A stretch of 64,000 nucleotides of DNA from an uncultured Pseudomonadota bacterium. Its GTDB lineage: Bacteria > Pseudomonadota > Alphaproteobacteria > Rs-D84. The stretch lies in contig CADCGT010000003.1 in assembly GCA_902801125.1 (NCBI GenBank), positions 1 through 64,000 of the forward strand, read 5' to 3'. A program made the translations under genes and the position numbers. A model generated the notes under the pieces. That model did not search any database. It saw nothing but the letters and a program-made list of their open reading frames with translations, and was not told where the DNA came from. Positions 7,362 through 16,428 of the stretch are shown here, one piece after another (the first letter of the stretch is position 1; each line of letters starts with the position of its first letter).

Positions 7362-8468
7362 TTAGAATTGCAAACGCAAACGCGCACCAATGTCAATCAT
7401 AGACAGGCGGCCACTTTCATACCAATTTGTATAGTGGAAAACACTGTCATAATCGGCCGCAACTTCGCCACCGTATCCATCAGACAACCATTCGGTTTGC
7501 GATAAAACAATACTGCCCGATGTTTTTACTTTGCCAAGGTTGGCGTAACGCGCAAAGAAATCCATTTTAATACCACCACCAAGGTCCGTGGTTATACCGC
7601 CTTCGACCATGAATGCCAATTGTTCGTTGGTTCCACCATTATGATACGCGTAAACATCCGATATACCCGTAAGCCGGCCCGCATTGTTTATCGTTGTTCC
7701 TAAATCTTCGATAATCTTGTAATATGTGTCATCGTAAACAACATAGTCCGCAATCGTATTCAATGATATACCAACCCCGACACCGATATACGGGCGCAAA
7801 GAACCACCCGCCAAATACCCGGTATAGGAATCAAGGTTATAATACAAATTCAACATTGTTGTGTTCGCGGTTATCGCGCCACCTTCGACCGATGTATCAA
7901 CATCCGCCGCGCCGGTGTAATCTGCGGTGAAAACACTGTTCGGATACGATATGCCCGAATAACGGGTATATGAAAAATCAACACGAAAATCATTATTTAA
8001 CGCCGCACCAACCGACACCTGGAGTGGTATTACCGTATCGGTTTCAAAATCGGCCTCGGCAAAAGCACCGGGGACGACATACGAATCTTTTTCGCCGGAA
8101 TAATCGGCATGAATACTGCCCGAGATACTGGCGGCGTATGCCGCAGAAATCCCGACATACAGGCCACTGTCCGCCAAACGGTCATAATCCGCCGGCTGAT
8201 AATACTGGCGTCCCGCCGCGGTCGCCGCTGCGCCAACCTTTGGCAATGCGCCGGTCACACGCGTCGGATTTGCCGCAACCGCCGAATTCACCGTCAAAAC
8301 CGTGCTGTTGGTGGCGGGCAATTGCACAACACCCGTGCGAGTATACTTTTGCTGCTGTTGATATTGCTGCTGATATTGCTGGGCATAGACCGGATACGCG
8401 GCACCCGCGCAATTTGTTGCGGCAACATAAAATCCCACAAAAGCGGCAGAAAAACCGATTTTTTTCAT
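7362..8468 (-). CDS. Outer-membrane beta-barrel protein (Opa/OmpA-like barrel)
   Basis: 368 residues with a signal peptide, a Gln/Tyr-rich low-complexity segment (about 30-42, QQYQQQYQQQQK), a linker, and a C-terminal half of alternating amphipathic strands: DSGLYVGISAAYAASISGS, LRPYIGVGVGISLN, FMVEGGITTDLGGGIKMDFFARY. It ends ...ARLRLQF, with the terminal Phe recognised by the BAM machinery. The ATG at 8468 is chosen because AGGAAAGAAAGAAG stands before it. An extended -10 promoter lies at 8494-8502. A surface structural or adhesion role is possible; no ligand can be inferred. Confidence 0.85.
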   Translation of the reverse strand: MKKIGFSAAFVGFYVAATNCAGAAYPVYAQQYQQQYQQQQKYTRTGVVQLPATNSTVLTVNSAVAANPTRVTGALPKVGAAATAAGRQYYQPADYDRLADSGLYVGISAAYAASISGSIHADYSGEKDSYVVPGAFAEADFETDTVIPLQVSVGAALNNDFRVDFSYTRYSGISYPNSVFTADYTGAADVDTSVEGGAITANTTMLNLYYNLDSYTGYLAGGSLRPYIGVGVGISLNTIADYVVYDDTYYKIIEDLGTTINNAGRLTGISDVYAYHNGGTNEQLAFMVEGGITTDLGGGIKMDFFARYANLGKVKTSGSIVLSQTEWLSDGYGGEVAADYDSVFHYTNWYESGRLSMIDIGARLRLQF

Positions 8469-8493
8469 GCTTCTTTCTTTCCTTTCTTGGGAC

Positions 8494-8502
8494 ATTATAT
8501 CA
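8494..8502 (-). promoter_or_regulatory. Extended -10 promoter TGATATAAT
   Basis: Minus-strand TGATATAAT (TGnTATAAT form) 25 bases before the barrel start codon. The same nine bases precede the genes starting at 16076, 20160 (as TGATATAAT) and 27582, with no shared -35. Confidence 0.7.
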
Positions 8503-8540
8503 TAAAAAGGACATTAAAAAAAGCGTTTTCATAAAAAACA

Positions 8541-8571
8541 AAAAAACGGACCCAATTGGGCCCGTTTTTTT
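8541..8571 (-). terminator. Bidirectional rho-independent terminator
   Basis: ACGGACCC, loop AATT, GGGCCCGT with A-run on one side and T-run on the other. It lies just upstream of the barrel promoter and would block read-through from either side. Confidence 0.8.
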
Positions 8572-8585
8572 CGTTACAAACAATC

Positions 8586-9581
8586 CTAGAATGCCAAATT
8601 CAAACGAAAACCGGTTTCAAGTTTAACATCGGTTGTATTCGAAGAAAGGCGTGCACCGGTATCGAATGTGTTTTCGGCGTACCAGGCTACCTGGACCCCG
8701 TCACGCAATTGATACGCAAGCGTCAACATAAACGCGTATTCGTTAAAGTGATCGTGCATATCTTTGTATTCGTTTAACATTCTGTCAACCGCGGGCGCAA
8801 TTGCCGCCGGGATATCGGTATAAACACTGTCCAGGCCATTCGTCGCATGATATTTGTAATTAAACGCCAAACCACCCGACCAACGTTCGGTCATTTGATA
8901 GAATATGTTCGCACCGGCGTTAACCTCCCACGTGGATTTAAGGTCAACCGATATTTTATTCGGCAACAATCCACCAAACATTGGCGCGATTGCCGACACG
9001 TCTATTTCGTTATTGTGGTTTCCCCATGTGCGCAGGACTTCGACATATCCACTTGCGGTTAAATCAGACCAACGACGACCAAACTTTGTTCCGACGTGTG
9101 CCCCCCAACGACCATTGGAATAATTGTCATAATTAAAAACCATATGATCCGCATCAACCGGCACCAACGAACCCTTCATTTTTTCAATACCACCCATGTG
9201 CAAGTCGCCATACAAATCCCATACATAACCGTCCAACGAATCGATTACACGATATGTCGTTCCCAAACGCCCAAGATGGAAACCCTTGCGGTCAATATCA
9301 CCGTCATACGTGTATCCCATTACACCATGAACCGCCCAACGGTCGGTAATACCAACACCCAATTCTTGGACCGGACGCCAAATCGGAAATTCGGTTGCGC
9401 CATCATGCCCACGCAGTTGCTGATTTTCTGTATCGTCGGTGATTTTATACATTAAACCAATGCTGGTTTTTGAATACACCGTTCCACCCGTTGGCAAATA
9501 CAATGGGTTTTCCATATTCGCCGCCATCGCAGATGTTGTTATTGCCGCGGTTGCGACCGCCATACTTATTATTTTTTTCAT
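8586..9581 (-). CDS. Outer-membrane beta-barrel protein, 331 residues
   Basis: A signal peptide (MKKIISMAVATAAITTSAMA, cleavage near 21) is followed by roughly a dozen alternating strands, for example LGVGITDRWAVHGVMGYTYD, RWGAHVGTKFGRRW and FMLTLAYQLRDGVQVAWYAE. The C-terminus ...GFRLNLAF ends in Phe. A helical insert (about 255-275) breaks the strand pattern. The ATG at 9581 follows AAAGGAAAATTT; an upstream in-frame ATG at 9614 does not. It is probably a porin-like or surface protein of unknown specificity. Confidence 0.85.
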   Translation of the reverse strand: MKKIISMAVATAAITTSAMAANMENPLYLPTGGTVYSKTSIGLMYKITDDTENQQLRGHDGATEFPIWRPVQELGVGITDRWAVHGVMGYTYDGDIDRKGFHLGRLGTTYRVIDSLDGYVWDLYGDLHMGGIEKMKGSLVPVDADHMVFNYDNYSNGRWGAHVGTKFGRRWSDLTASGYVEVLRTWGNHNNEIDVSAIAPMFGGLLPNKISVDLKSTWEVNAGANIFYQMTERWSGGLAFNYKYHATNGLDSVYTDIPAAIAPAVDRMLNEYKDMHDHFNEYAFMLTLAYQLRDGVQVAWYAENTFDTGARLSSNTTDVKLETGFRLNLAF

Positions 9582-9753
9582 AAATTTTCCTTTTATATTT
9601 TTGTTTATCACCACCCCCCATTATTGGCAAGATTGGTGTTATGCCCCCACACCGCCCATTCTTGGCAACAGTGTTTTTATAGAAACATAACCATATAATC
9701 ATGACGCATCATCGGAATAAAGTCAAAATATATTTGCATAATTCAATGACTTC

Positions 9754-9781
9754 TTGACAAAAAACATCATTTTATTATAAT
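9754..9781 (+). promoter_or_regulatory. Consensus sigma-70 promoter
   Basis: TTGACA (9754-9759), 16-base spacer, TATAAT (9776-9781): a perfect hexamer pair, the best in the window. Predicted start near 9788, giving a leader of about 33 bases to the ATG at 9821. Confidence 0.9.
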
Positions 9782-9820
9782 TTATACATGACTAATAATC
9801 GGGGACAAGGGGTGCGATTT

Positions 9821-10360
9821 ATGAACAACCAAAAGAAACAGCAACCACAAATAAAACTTGATGGATATTCCAAGCAAAAACTTGGGCGCGCGTATTATGC
9901 GTTGTATAACGCCTTGGTCGCCGAAGGCCAGGCACATAATATGACGCTTGGGACATCTTGGTATAATGCGTTGTTCAAAATATCTGATATACTGAAAGCC
10001 CAAAAATCCAATCAACCGAATGTGGCCGTGGATTATTTAATGGCGTTTTACATGTCACATCGCAAGGGCGAAATTGAAAAGATGATGACCGCCAAAGACC
10101 GCAACAACACGATTGAATCCGCCCCAGATGTTGTCGCGGCCGCGTCGGATAAAGTAAAACAAGAAACCGAAAATTTGCGCAAGGCAATTCAATCGGTTGT
10201 CGGTGGTGAAGTGCTGATTACCCTGGCCCCGCACGATGATGTCTTGAAACCGGGCTTTATCGATTGGGTCGCAAAGCGAACAAATACTGATTTACACCAA
10301 GACCCCCGCGCATTCGAACGCGAATACCGCAAATATTTCATGCGCCAGAAACATAAATAA
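9821..10360 (+). CDS. Unknown cytoplasmic protein, 179 residues
   Basis: A basic, soluble, largely helical protein without signal peptide. I choose the ATG at 9821 because AAGGGGTGCGATTT lies ahead; the in-frame ATG at 9788 coincides with the predicted transcription start. The N-terminus is Gln/Lys-rich (NNQKKQQPQ). Residues 15-80 look like a compact helical domain (LGRAYYALYNALVAEGQAH...). I recognise no family. It is driven by the strongest promoter in the window and followed 18 bases later by another unknown gene, so the pair is likely expressed together at a high level. Confidence 0.75.
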   Translation: MNNQKKQQPQIKLDGYSKQKLGRAYYALYNALVAEGQAHNMTLGTSWYNALFKISDILKAQKSNQPNVAVDYLMAFYMSHRKGEIEKMMTAKDRNNTIESAPDVVAAASDKVKQETENLRKAIQSVVGGEVLITLAPHDDVLKPGFIDWVAKRTNTDLHQDPRAFEREYRKYFMRQKHK

Positions 10361-10378
10361 TAAAACACAGGTAAAAAT

Positions 10379-10903
10379 ATGAACGCGAACACATCAAAAA
10401 TTATGGCGATGATAAATGGGAAAAATCGTAATGATGTTTCACTTGATTCGATTCCAAAAGAAATTTGCATTCAAATAGATAACGCAATTGAATCTATATT
10501 TCTTGGCAAAAGCATGCTGATATGGGTGAATGGTGGCAAATTGATTGATGCATGGGAATGCGCGCTTGATAACCTGCGCGAAGAAATGTTTGCAATTCCA
10601 AATAAATCGGTTCGTGTTGAATACCTGCGTCGGGCGGTTTTTAATCATCGAAAAAATTGGAAAATAAAAATGAATCAAAGTGATGAAAGAAATTCTTTTG
10701 CCAATTTTGATTCTGGTGACGAAAAACAAGAAATTATCGAACACGCACACGCATTGTTGGCATCAGGAACAAATATATTAAAACATATAATTGAATCAGA
10801 TGATGAAACCGGACGCACTATACCAAAGACAACAACAAATACACATGAAAATACACCAGTTAAATCAAATGAACGCGAAATGGGGCGAATGCGCACACGA
10901 TAA
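10379..10903 (+). CDS. Unknown cytoplasmic protein, 174 residues
   Basis: Second gene of the pair started at 9821. The ATG follows CAGGTAAAAAT. The N-terminal ~110 residues are helical with regularly spaced hydrophobics (IDNAIESIFLGKSMLIWVNGG; WECALDNLREEMF); the last ~65 are acidic then Thr/Asn/Arg-rich and probably disordered. There is no signal peptide and no recognised motif. It converges with the U32 gene, the two stops being only 2 bases apart. Confidence 0.7.
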   Translation: MNANTSKIMAMINGKNRNDVSLDSIPKEICIQIDNAIESIFLGKSMLIWVNGGKLIDAWECALDNLREEMFAIPNKSVRVEYLRRAVFNHRKNWKIKMNQSDERNSFANFDSGDEKQEIIEHAHALLASGTNILKHIIESDDETGRTIPKTTTNTHENTPVKSNEREMGRMRTR

Positions 10904-10905
10904 AA

Positions 10906-12150
10906 CTATTTATGTTTGTACGCCAATGTGTATGGCGATATTTTATCTGTATATTCCGCGGGCATCCATTCACGCGGAATTTTTATTGAATTATGTTGGC
11001 CCGCGGACATCTTGGGCAAAATCATATTGTTTGCGACGTTTATAATCGTGGGTAATTTTACGGTCGCACTGGTCGCGCAATTTGGTAAAACAAAAACTAT
11101 TTCATCGCCGGTTTTAATTTCGTTCCGCAATTCAAATGTTATGGCATCGGGTGCCACCGCGGTCACAACACCCGCCGCATGATATTCAGATGTCGAACGC
11201 GCCGAATCATAATTATGTGCATCCGGTGGGACCGGGCCATCAAAAAACGCCGTTGTATATCCGCGCGATTCCAACACATTTAACATTTCCATATATGGGC
11301 GCGGGTCAAAATGTTCGGGGTCGCGCGCATAATCATCCATCGCACAGCGATACGCATGCACTACGGAACCAACATAATATTCGCTGCGATTGCGACCTTC
11401 TATTTTTAGCGAATCAGGCCCAGATTCCAACACTTCGGCCAATCGTGGCATCAAACACAAATCTTTGCTGTTCATAATATATGCACCGTGCGCGTCTTCG
11501 GAAATTGGCATTTCAACGCCGGTTTCGCTTTCGCGCAAGACGACATCGTATTTCCATCGGCACAGTTGCGCGCATGCACCACGATTCGCCGGACGCCCCG
11601 TTATAAAGTTTGACAACAGACAACGGCCCGAATACGCCATGCACATTGCACCATGAACAAAAATTTCCAATTTAACATCGGGACATTGTTTGCGAATGCT
11701 AACAAATTCTTTATGTGAAACCTCACGCGCAAGGACACACAAAGATGCGCCTGCGGCCTGCCAGAATTTTACGGATGCGGCAGAGCAAATATTCGCCTGG
11801 GTTGAAATATGTACCGGCATATTTGGATGGTGTTCGCGTACCCACATCAAAACCCCGGGGTCGGCGACAATCAACGCATCTGGATTCAGATAATTTATTA
11901 TTTCGGACACGCGCGGCATATTTGCAAATTCGCCATCGTGCGCAAACAGGTTAAACGCCAAGTAAACCTTTTTGCCGGCGGCGTGCGCCAATTCTATACC
12001 GGTTTTAACCTCTTCAGTGGTAATTTTCGCGCGCGCCCGCATTGAAAACCCCGGCAAACCGGCATATATGGCATCCGCGCCATAAAGAATCGCGGTTTTA
12101 AATGCGTCCAACGTTCCCGCCGGCGCCAAAAGTTCTGGCAGTTTTATCAT
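10906..12150 (-). CDS. Peptidase U32 family protein (YegQ/TrhP-like)
   Basis: 414 residues. U32 proteins once called collagenases mostly act in prephenate-dependent RNA hydroxylation; TrhP (YegQ) makes 5-hydroxyuridine in tRNA. Visible are an N-terminal TIM-barrel start ELLAPAG, the U32 signature EIFVHGAMCMAYSGRCLLSN (163-182) and further cysteines in GACAQLCRW (192-199), giving the C170, C177, C193, C197 set expected to bind an iron-sulphur cluster. A C-terminal beta domain occupies about 330-410. The length suits the TrhP branch rather than the longer RlhA. Which RNA it modifies cannot be read here. Confidence 0.88.
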   Translation of the reverse strand: MIKLPELLAPAGTLDAFKTAILYGADAIYAGLPGFSMRARAKITTEEVKTGIELAHAAGKKVYLAFNLFAHDGEFANMPRVSEIINYLNPDALIVADPGVLMWVREHHPNMPVHISTQANICSAASVKFWQAAGASLCVLAREVSHKEFVSIRKQCPDVKLEIFVHGAMCMAYSGRCLLSNFITGRPANRGACAQLCRWKYDVVLRESETGVEMPISEDAHGAYIMNSKDLCLMPRLAEVLESGPDSLKIEGRNRSEYYVGSVVHAYRCAMDDYARDPEHFDPRPYMEMLNVLESRGYTTAFFDGPVPPDAHNYDSARSTSEYHAAGVVTAVAPDAITFELRNEIKTGDEIVFVLPNCATSATVKLPTIINVANNMILPKMSAGQHNSIKIPREWMPAEYTDKISPYTLAYKHK

Positions 12151-12202
12151 AGTGATGCAATTCTAGCACAGAAAATTCACGCGTCAATCATTAACGCATT
12201 TG

Positions 12203-13198
12203 TTATTTTTTACAATCTTGTTTTGCTTTTTCTAGCGCAGATTGTATTTTCGGGTTGTACATAAATGTCGCCGAACCCAATGCCATATCTGAACGGGTGT
12301 GATCGGTATACGCCGTTATGTTCAGATAACTATTACTGTGCAAACCGACAATCTGATTTCCGGCCATCAATTTTAGTGTACTGCCGGAATCGCCGGTCCA
12401 ACCGCTGCACGAATGCCACAACACACCATCGCCCGAGATATCTTGGACAACATCGCGAAACCGACAATCTTGCACTTTTTTCAATGTCATTGTATCGGAA
12501 TCATAGTCGGCATCAAAATCTTGGCCGGTAATTTGTTCAAATGCGTCACGAAAAATTTGATATTTTTTTTCGCGATAATCAACGTTCATTCCACCGGTTT
12601 CAATTGCGTCTGGTCCACCCGCATCCAAATACACCAAATACGCACGGCGTATATTATCCAAATCGTTTTTATCCAAAACACGCAGCGAACCAAATCCGGC
12701 ACGCCACAGTCCATGTTCAAGGGTGCCGGCTTCTATCATTTCGCGGTATTCCGGACGGCAATAATCATTAACTATTTCCAATATTGACCAATCGCGATTC
12801 ATATGATTATACACTGCGTCTTTGTCCAAAGCGCCGTCTGATTTCGTGACCTTGATTCCATAAAACACCACACGCCCCCACAAAAATTCATCATCCGAAG
12901 TATAAATTTCACACCAATTATTGCCGCCCATACCACAATCTTCGGCGACATGTGCATTTGTTAAAACGTGACGTGGTGATATAAATTCGCCAGTTCCTAC
13001 GCCCCCATTGCTTTCAATTCGGACAATACTGTTATATGGCGATGTATTCCACAGATTTGGCGTCGCCGCATCAATATAATCAGGACGTTCACCATCCCAC
13101 CCGATGATGATGCGTGAATCGGCACTGCCGTTGATGCCGGCATGTGCATTTTCAAATAACACAATTACAATATAAAATAGAGCAATTTTTTTTATCAC
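12203..13198 (-). CDS. Secreted trypsin-like serine protease
   Basis: 331 residues from a GTG at 13198; a GTG 13 codons upstream would start inside the previous gene. An uncleaved-looking hydrophobic N-terminus ends in FENAHAG, a signal peptide. The chymotrypsin triad is visible: His83 in VLTNAHV, Asp136 in NRDWSILEI, Ser271 in GDSGS, with cysteines around each. It is a close paralogue of the upstream protease domain (shared W-NTSPYNSIV, EFISP-H-LTNAH, RAGFG-LRVL blocks), so the pair arose by duplication. Third gene of an operon with the genes ending at 13222 and 15090. Targets are unknown; host or competitor proteins are possible. Confidence 0.9.
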   Translation of the reverse strand: MIKKIALFYIVIVLFENAHAGINGSADSRIIIGWDGERPDYIDAATPNLWNTSPYNSIVRIESNGGVGTGEFISPRHVLTNAHVAEDCGMGGNNWCEIYTSDDEFLWGRVVFYGIKVTKSDGALDKDAVYNHMNRDWSILEIVNDYCRPEYREMIEAGTLEHGLWRAGFGSLRVLDKNDLDNIRRAYLVYLDAGGPDAIETGGMNVDYREKKYQIFRDAFEQITGQDFDADYDSDTMTLKKVQDCRFRDVVQDISGDGVLWHSCSGWTGDSGSTLKLMAGNQIVGLHSNSYLNITAYTDHTRSDMALGSATFMYNPKIQSALEKAKQDCKK

Positions 13199-13221
13199 TA
13201 CGTTGCCCCCGCACTGGTGAT

Positions 13222-15093
13222 TTAATCTGGGATACACCCGCGCATCAGGTTTTTATTTGGCCCCACCAACAGTGGATGTTTACCACGCGGACATTTACCC
13301 GAACGACACCACCCCGCAGACGTATCTTTGTTGCCCATCGCGGCAAGGTACCATCCCGCCTTGCATTCTGTGGCCGCACACGTGCATTTTTTTGGTCCTT
13401 TGCACATCAAATTATTAACACCGTTTCCAATATAGTGTCCGGCAATCACATGTGGTTTTAAATCAGATGCCCAACATGGTTTACCAATTTCACGTTCTTC
13501 GGAAATCGGTTCGGGTTTGGGTTCCGGTTTTGGTTCCGGTTTAATTGTACTAACACAATCGGAACTTTTATTATATCCGACACATGTATATGTTACACTG
13601 TTGTGTGTCTTATTAACTATGCTCAAACCGTGGCCTGTGGCCTTTTGGCATCGTTTCTCTAATGTCTCAAGGTTATCCAAATATTTATTGCACCCCGTTT
13701 CTTCACTGAACGTAATTGTGATGTTATCACATATTAAATCGCATTTTTTAGAATCTGGAATCGGTTCCGGTTTTGGTTGAACCGTTCCAACGCAATCTGG
13801 ACTTTGATTATATCCGACACAGGTATATGTGAACGTACCATCACTTGCCACACCATCGGAACGAAGGTGTTTTCCGGTTGCCGCACTACATTTGTTTTCA
13901 TTTTCAACGAAGTTATAACACCCCGATGTTCCGGCAACAACAATTGTGTTATTGGTACATGTTAAATCACAATTCTTGGGTTCGGGTTTGGGTTCTGGTT
14001 TTGGTTCCGGTTTCGGGTCGTCTGGTTTCCAATTCTCACACTCTTTCTTGGCACGTCCAACCAACACAACAATCTGTTGTAAAAAATGACGCGGAAATAT
14101 TGCACTATTTACCCCATCCGTTTCATTATTTGTTGTTATATTGTCATGCCCAGCATAGTTTAATGCGACAATGCGGTTGTTTGATTGGCGTTTAATACTG
14201 CTGCCCGAATCACCACCCCAGGAATCGCAGTTATGTCTTACTCTTTCGGCTACTCCACCATCTAGACCTGTAAACTGGCAATTCCTGACAAGTTTTAATG
14301 TATTTACATCCCAATCATAATCACGCCAAAAATCTTTACCCGTAATGCGCGTAAATTCGTCTGTAAATACCTTGTACCTTGTCACTTTATTGGGGTCATG
14401 GTCATCAATGAGCACCCCGCCATACGGGTTTCCCCCATTATAACTACTTTGACCATCATACCCACCTGCACGCAAATATGCATCATACGCGGTACGTATT
14501 ACGGAAATATCATAGGTGGTCAATACGCGTAAACCGCCAAAACCCGCGCGCCACAGGCCGGTTTCCGTTGCCGATGCCCCGCCATCAATATCCCTGTATT
14601 CCGGACGGCAATAATTATCAACAATTTTCAATACCGCCCAATCTTTTTCCCGATTGTTATTCCATTTATCATCATCAAATGAACCATCAGAATTATAAAC
14701 GTTTTCCCCATATAAAACTGCACGTGCCTGTAAATCTAAACCATCCGATGTATGAATATGGCAATTTGCACCTCCATTCATTCCACAACTTGCATTGCAA
14801 TGCGCATTTGTTAAAATATGCTTTGGCGATATAAATTCACCCGAACAACTTCCAGCGGAGGAAATAATATGAACAATGCTGTTATATGGTGATGTGTTCC
14901 ATATATTTTTGGTTGACGGTAATGCACGACTGTAATCTGGCTGGGGCCCGTCCCAACCAATAACAATACGGTCATCGGCACTGCCGGCGATACCGGTGGG
15001 ACGAATATCACCAGTATACCAATCGTTGCCCTGCGCGTATGCGTTTGCCGTCATTGCAATTCCAACAAAAAATAATATTGTTTTTCGTATCAT
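13222..15093 (-). CDS. Secreted trypsin-like protease with EPKP linkers and cysteine-rich modules
   Basis: 623 residues. A signal peptide ends at NAYAQ. The protease domain (about 35-350) has His98 (LTNAHC), Asp151 (EKDWAVLKI) and Ser296 (GDSGSS). A Pro/Glu/Lys linker (PKPEPKPEPKPEPK) leads to two copies of a ~70-residue module beginning CDLxC and ending YTCVGYNxSxDCVxT, separated by further EPKP linkers, and a last Cys-rich block. The modules look like disulphide-bonded binding domains. The ATG at 15093 overlaps the stop of the upstream gene by four bases (ATGA), indicating coupling. No similar modules occur elsewhere in the window. Confidence 0.9.
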   Translation of the reverse strand: MIRKTILFFVGIAMTANAYAQGNDWYTGDIRPTGIAGSADDRIVIGWDGPQPDYSRALPSTKNIWNTSPYNSIVHIISSAGSCSGEFISPKHILTNAHCNASCGMNGGANCHIHTSDGLDLQARAVLYGENVYNSDGSFDDDKWNNNREKDWAVLKIVDNYCRPEYRDIDGGASATETGLWRAGFGGLRVLTTYDISVIRTAYDAYLRAGGYDGQSSYNGGNPYGGVLIDDHDPNKVTRYKVFTDEFTRITGKDFWRDYDWDVNTLKLVRNCQFTGLDGGVAERVRHNCDSWGGDSGSSIKRQSNNRIVALNYAGHDNITTNNETDGVNSAIFPRHFLQQIVVLVGRAKKECENWKPDDPKPEPKPEPKPEPKNCDLTCTNNTIVVAGTSGCYNFVENENKCSAATGKHLRSDGVASDGTFTYTCVGYNQSPDCVGTVQPKPEPIPDSKKCDLICDNITITFSEETGCNKYLDNLETLEKRCQKATGHGLSIVNKTHNSVTYTCVGYNKSSDCVSTIKPEPKPEPKPEPISEEREIGKPCWASDLKPHVIAGHYIGNGVNNLMCKGPKKCTCAATECKAGWYLAAMGNKDTSAGWCRSGKCPRGKHPLLVGPNKNLMRGCIPD

Positions 15094-16076
15094 AATGTGG
15101 CCTCGCACCGTTCGGCGGATTTTAATATTTTCTTGGTCAATGTAATCAACGATATATTAAAACCGGTTCCAACCGCGCCGGTTGCCGTACTTAACCCCGT
15201 CGAAATATTCGCCACGGTATTAAGATTTTTTTCTTTCTGTTTTCCGACATCGGTATCGTCATTGCGAACTTTATCTGTATTGGCGGCAATACTGGTTCCC
15301 GTACCAACCGCGCCAATTACCGCACCGCCGATACTGGTTCCCATGACAACCGTCATGCGTTTTTCAATCTTGTCAATGTCTGCAACATTTAACGCACCAC
15401 ACAATTCAATCGTTTCATTAAATTCATTAAGTATCGGATTTTCAATCGGATTAATGCCACCGTTAATTGCCGCCGTGCGCGCGGCACGCAACCGGTCAAC
15501 CGCCGTATTGCATGCGGTTATTTGCTGAATCAAATCAGATTGATTCCGATTTAACCCCGCAACAATCGCCGATGCAACATTTGTCGCGGTCGCGCCCGCC
15601 ATTAAACCCGTACGCCAATTTCCTAATTTTTTAGATTTGGCGGTTTCCGCATCTTTTTCCGCCTGTAATCGTTGCAATTCGCGGTCCAATTCCATTTGGC
15701 GAATAAATGGTTTGGCGACAACATCCAAAAATTCTGCATCAGACATCGCGGCAACCTTGTCCGGATCGCAACCACCACGTTCACATATTTTCCGTTGTAA
15801 TTCTTCTATTTTTTTGTCGGTCTGTGCCTTTACAATACCCGCCGCCAACGCACCACCCGACGCAACGGTTCCAACCGCCGTCACCGCCGTATTAACCTTG
15901 GATACGCCCGATATGGCGGATACCCTGTCCGAAATTCCGCCACAAAATTGCCGAACACTTTCGTATGTTTCGTACAGATTTTCAAGAACCGCACCTTCAT
16001 CATTTTCAAACGAATCAGCCGCGAAACACGACAACGGGATGACAAGGCACAATAACAACGCAAAATATTTATGCAT
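15090..16076 (-). CDS. Exported glycine-zipper / coiled-coil protein, first gene of the protease operon
   Basis: 328 residues from the ATG at 16076 (MHKYFALLL, signal peptide ending SCFAAD); a longer frame to 16319 reads through tRNA-Thr and is false. It has three Ala/Gly-rich hydrophobic segments (about 60-85, 150-170, 255-285, e.g. TSIGGAVIGAVGTGTSIAA) and charged heptad-like stretches (QMELDRELQRLQAEKDAETAK). The pattern suggests a membrane-inserting or oligomerising envelope protein. I recognise no family. An extended -10 promoter lies at 16105-16113. Coupling to two proteases suggests they work at the same place, perhaps as substrate, anchor or export partner. Confidence 0.78.
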   Translation of the reverse strand: MHKYFALLLCLVIPLSCFAADSFENDEGAVLENLYETYESVRQFCGGISDRVSAISGVSKVNTAVTAVGTVASGGALAAGIVKAQTDKKIEELQRKICERGGCDPDKVAAMSDAEFLDVVAKPFIRQMELDRELQRLQAEKDAETAKSKKLGNWRTGLMAGATATNVASAIVAGLNRNQSDLIQQITACNTAVDRLRAARTAAINGGINPIENPILNEFNETIELCGALNVADIDKIEKRMTVVMGTSIGGAVIGAVGTGTSIAANTDKVRNDDTDVGKQKEKNLNTVANISTGLSTATGAVGTGFNISLITLTKKILKSAERCEATL

Positions 16077-16104
16077 ATTTATAATCTCTCTTGGTCTTGC
16101 GAGA

Positions 16105-16113
16105 ATTATATCA
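16105..16113 (-). promoter_or_regulatory. Extended -10 promoter TGATATAAT for the protease operon
   Basis: Minus-strand TGATATAAT about 29 bases before the ATG at 16076. Confidence 0.65.
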
Positions 16114-16137
16114 TAAATAAGGAAAAAATAAAAGGAC

Positions 16138-16165
16138 TTGATTTTAAAATTACAATATGTATAAT
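16138..16165 (+). promoter_or_regulatory. Probable promoter of tRNA-Thr
   Basis: TTGATT (16138-16143), 16-base spacer, TATAAT (16160-16165); the start would fall about 6 bases before the tRNA. Confidence 0.7.
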
Positions 16166-16177
16166 TACAAACACATT

Positions 16178-16253
16178 GCCAGTTTAGCTCAGTTGGTAGA
16201 GCATCTGATTTGTAATCAGAGGGTCGTTGGTTCAAGTCCGACAACTGGCACCA
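16178..16253 (+). tRNA. tRNA-Thr (anticodon TGT)
   Basis: Acceptor GCCAGTT pairs with AACTGGC, anticodon loop TTTGTAA carries TGT, and CCA is encoded. A weak CCGG hairpin followed by TTTTT (about 16261-16284) may end the transcript. Confidence 0.96.
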
Positions 16254-16393
16254 GGAATAAAGCCGGTGTTTTGCCGGTTTTTCTTTTTTGTTTTTTTTTG
16301 CGTGCGTTATAAAAATCAAAGGAATTTTTACCTGTGTCGTTGCGTTATAAAATTGTGTATTTTATGATTACGAAATAATAAAAAATCAAACGA

Positions 16394-16422
16394 TTGACTT
16401 AAATAATAGCCTGTGATATTAG
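16394..16422 (+). promoter_or_regulatory. Probable promoter of a short transcription unit
   Basis: TTGACT (16394-16399), 17-base spacer, TATTAG (16417-16422), preceded by TGA (extended -10). Predicted start near 16429. Confidence 0.55.
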
Positions 16423-16428
16423 TTGGTG

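Noticed and set aside
13028..13237. Protease start at GTG 13237
   Set aside because: It lies inside the coding end of the upstream gene; the GTG at 13198 gives a proper signal peptide and spacing.
16077..16319. 81-codon upstream extension of the glycine-zipper gene
   Set aside because: It reads antisense through tRNA-Thr (the tell-tale QLSDLNQRPSDYKSDALPTELN-type text, here split) and precedes a good start with promoter and signal peptide.
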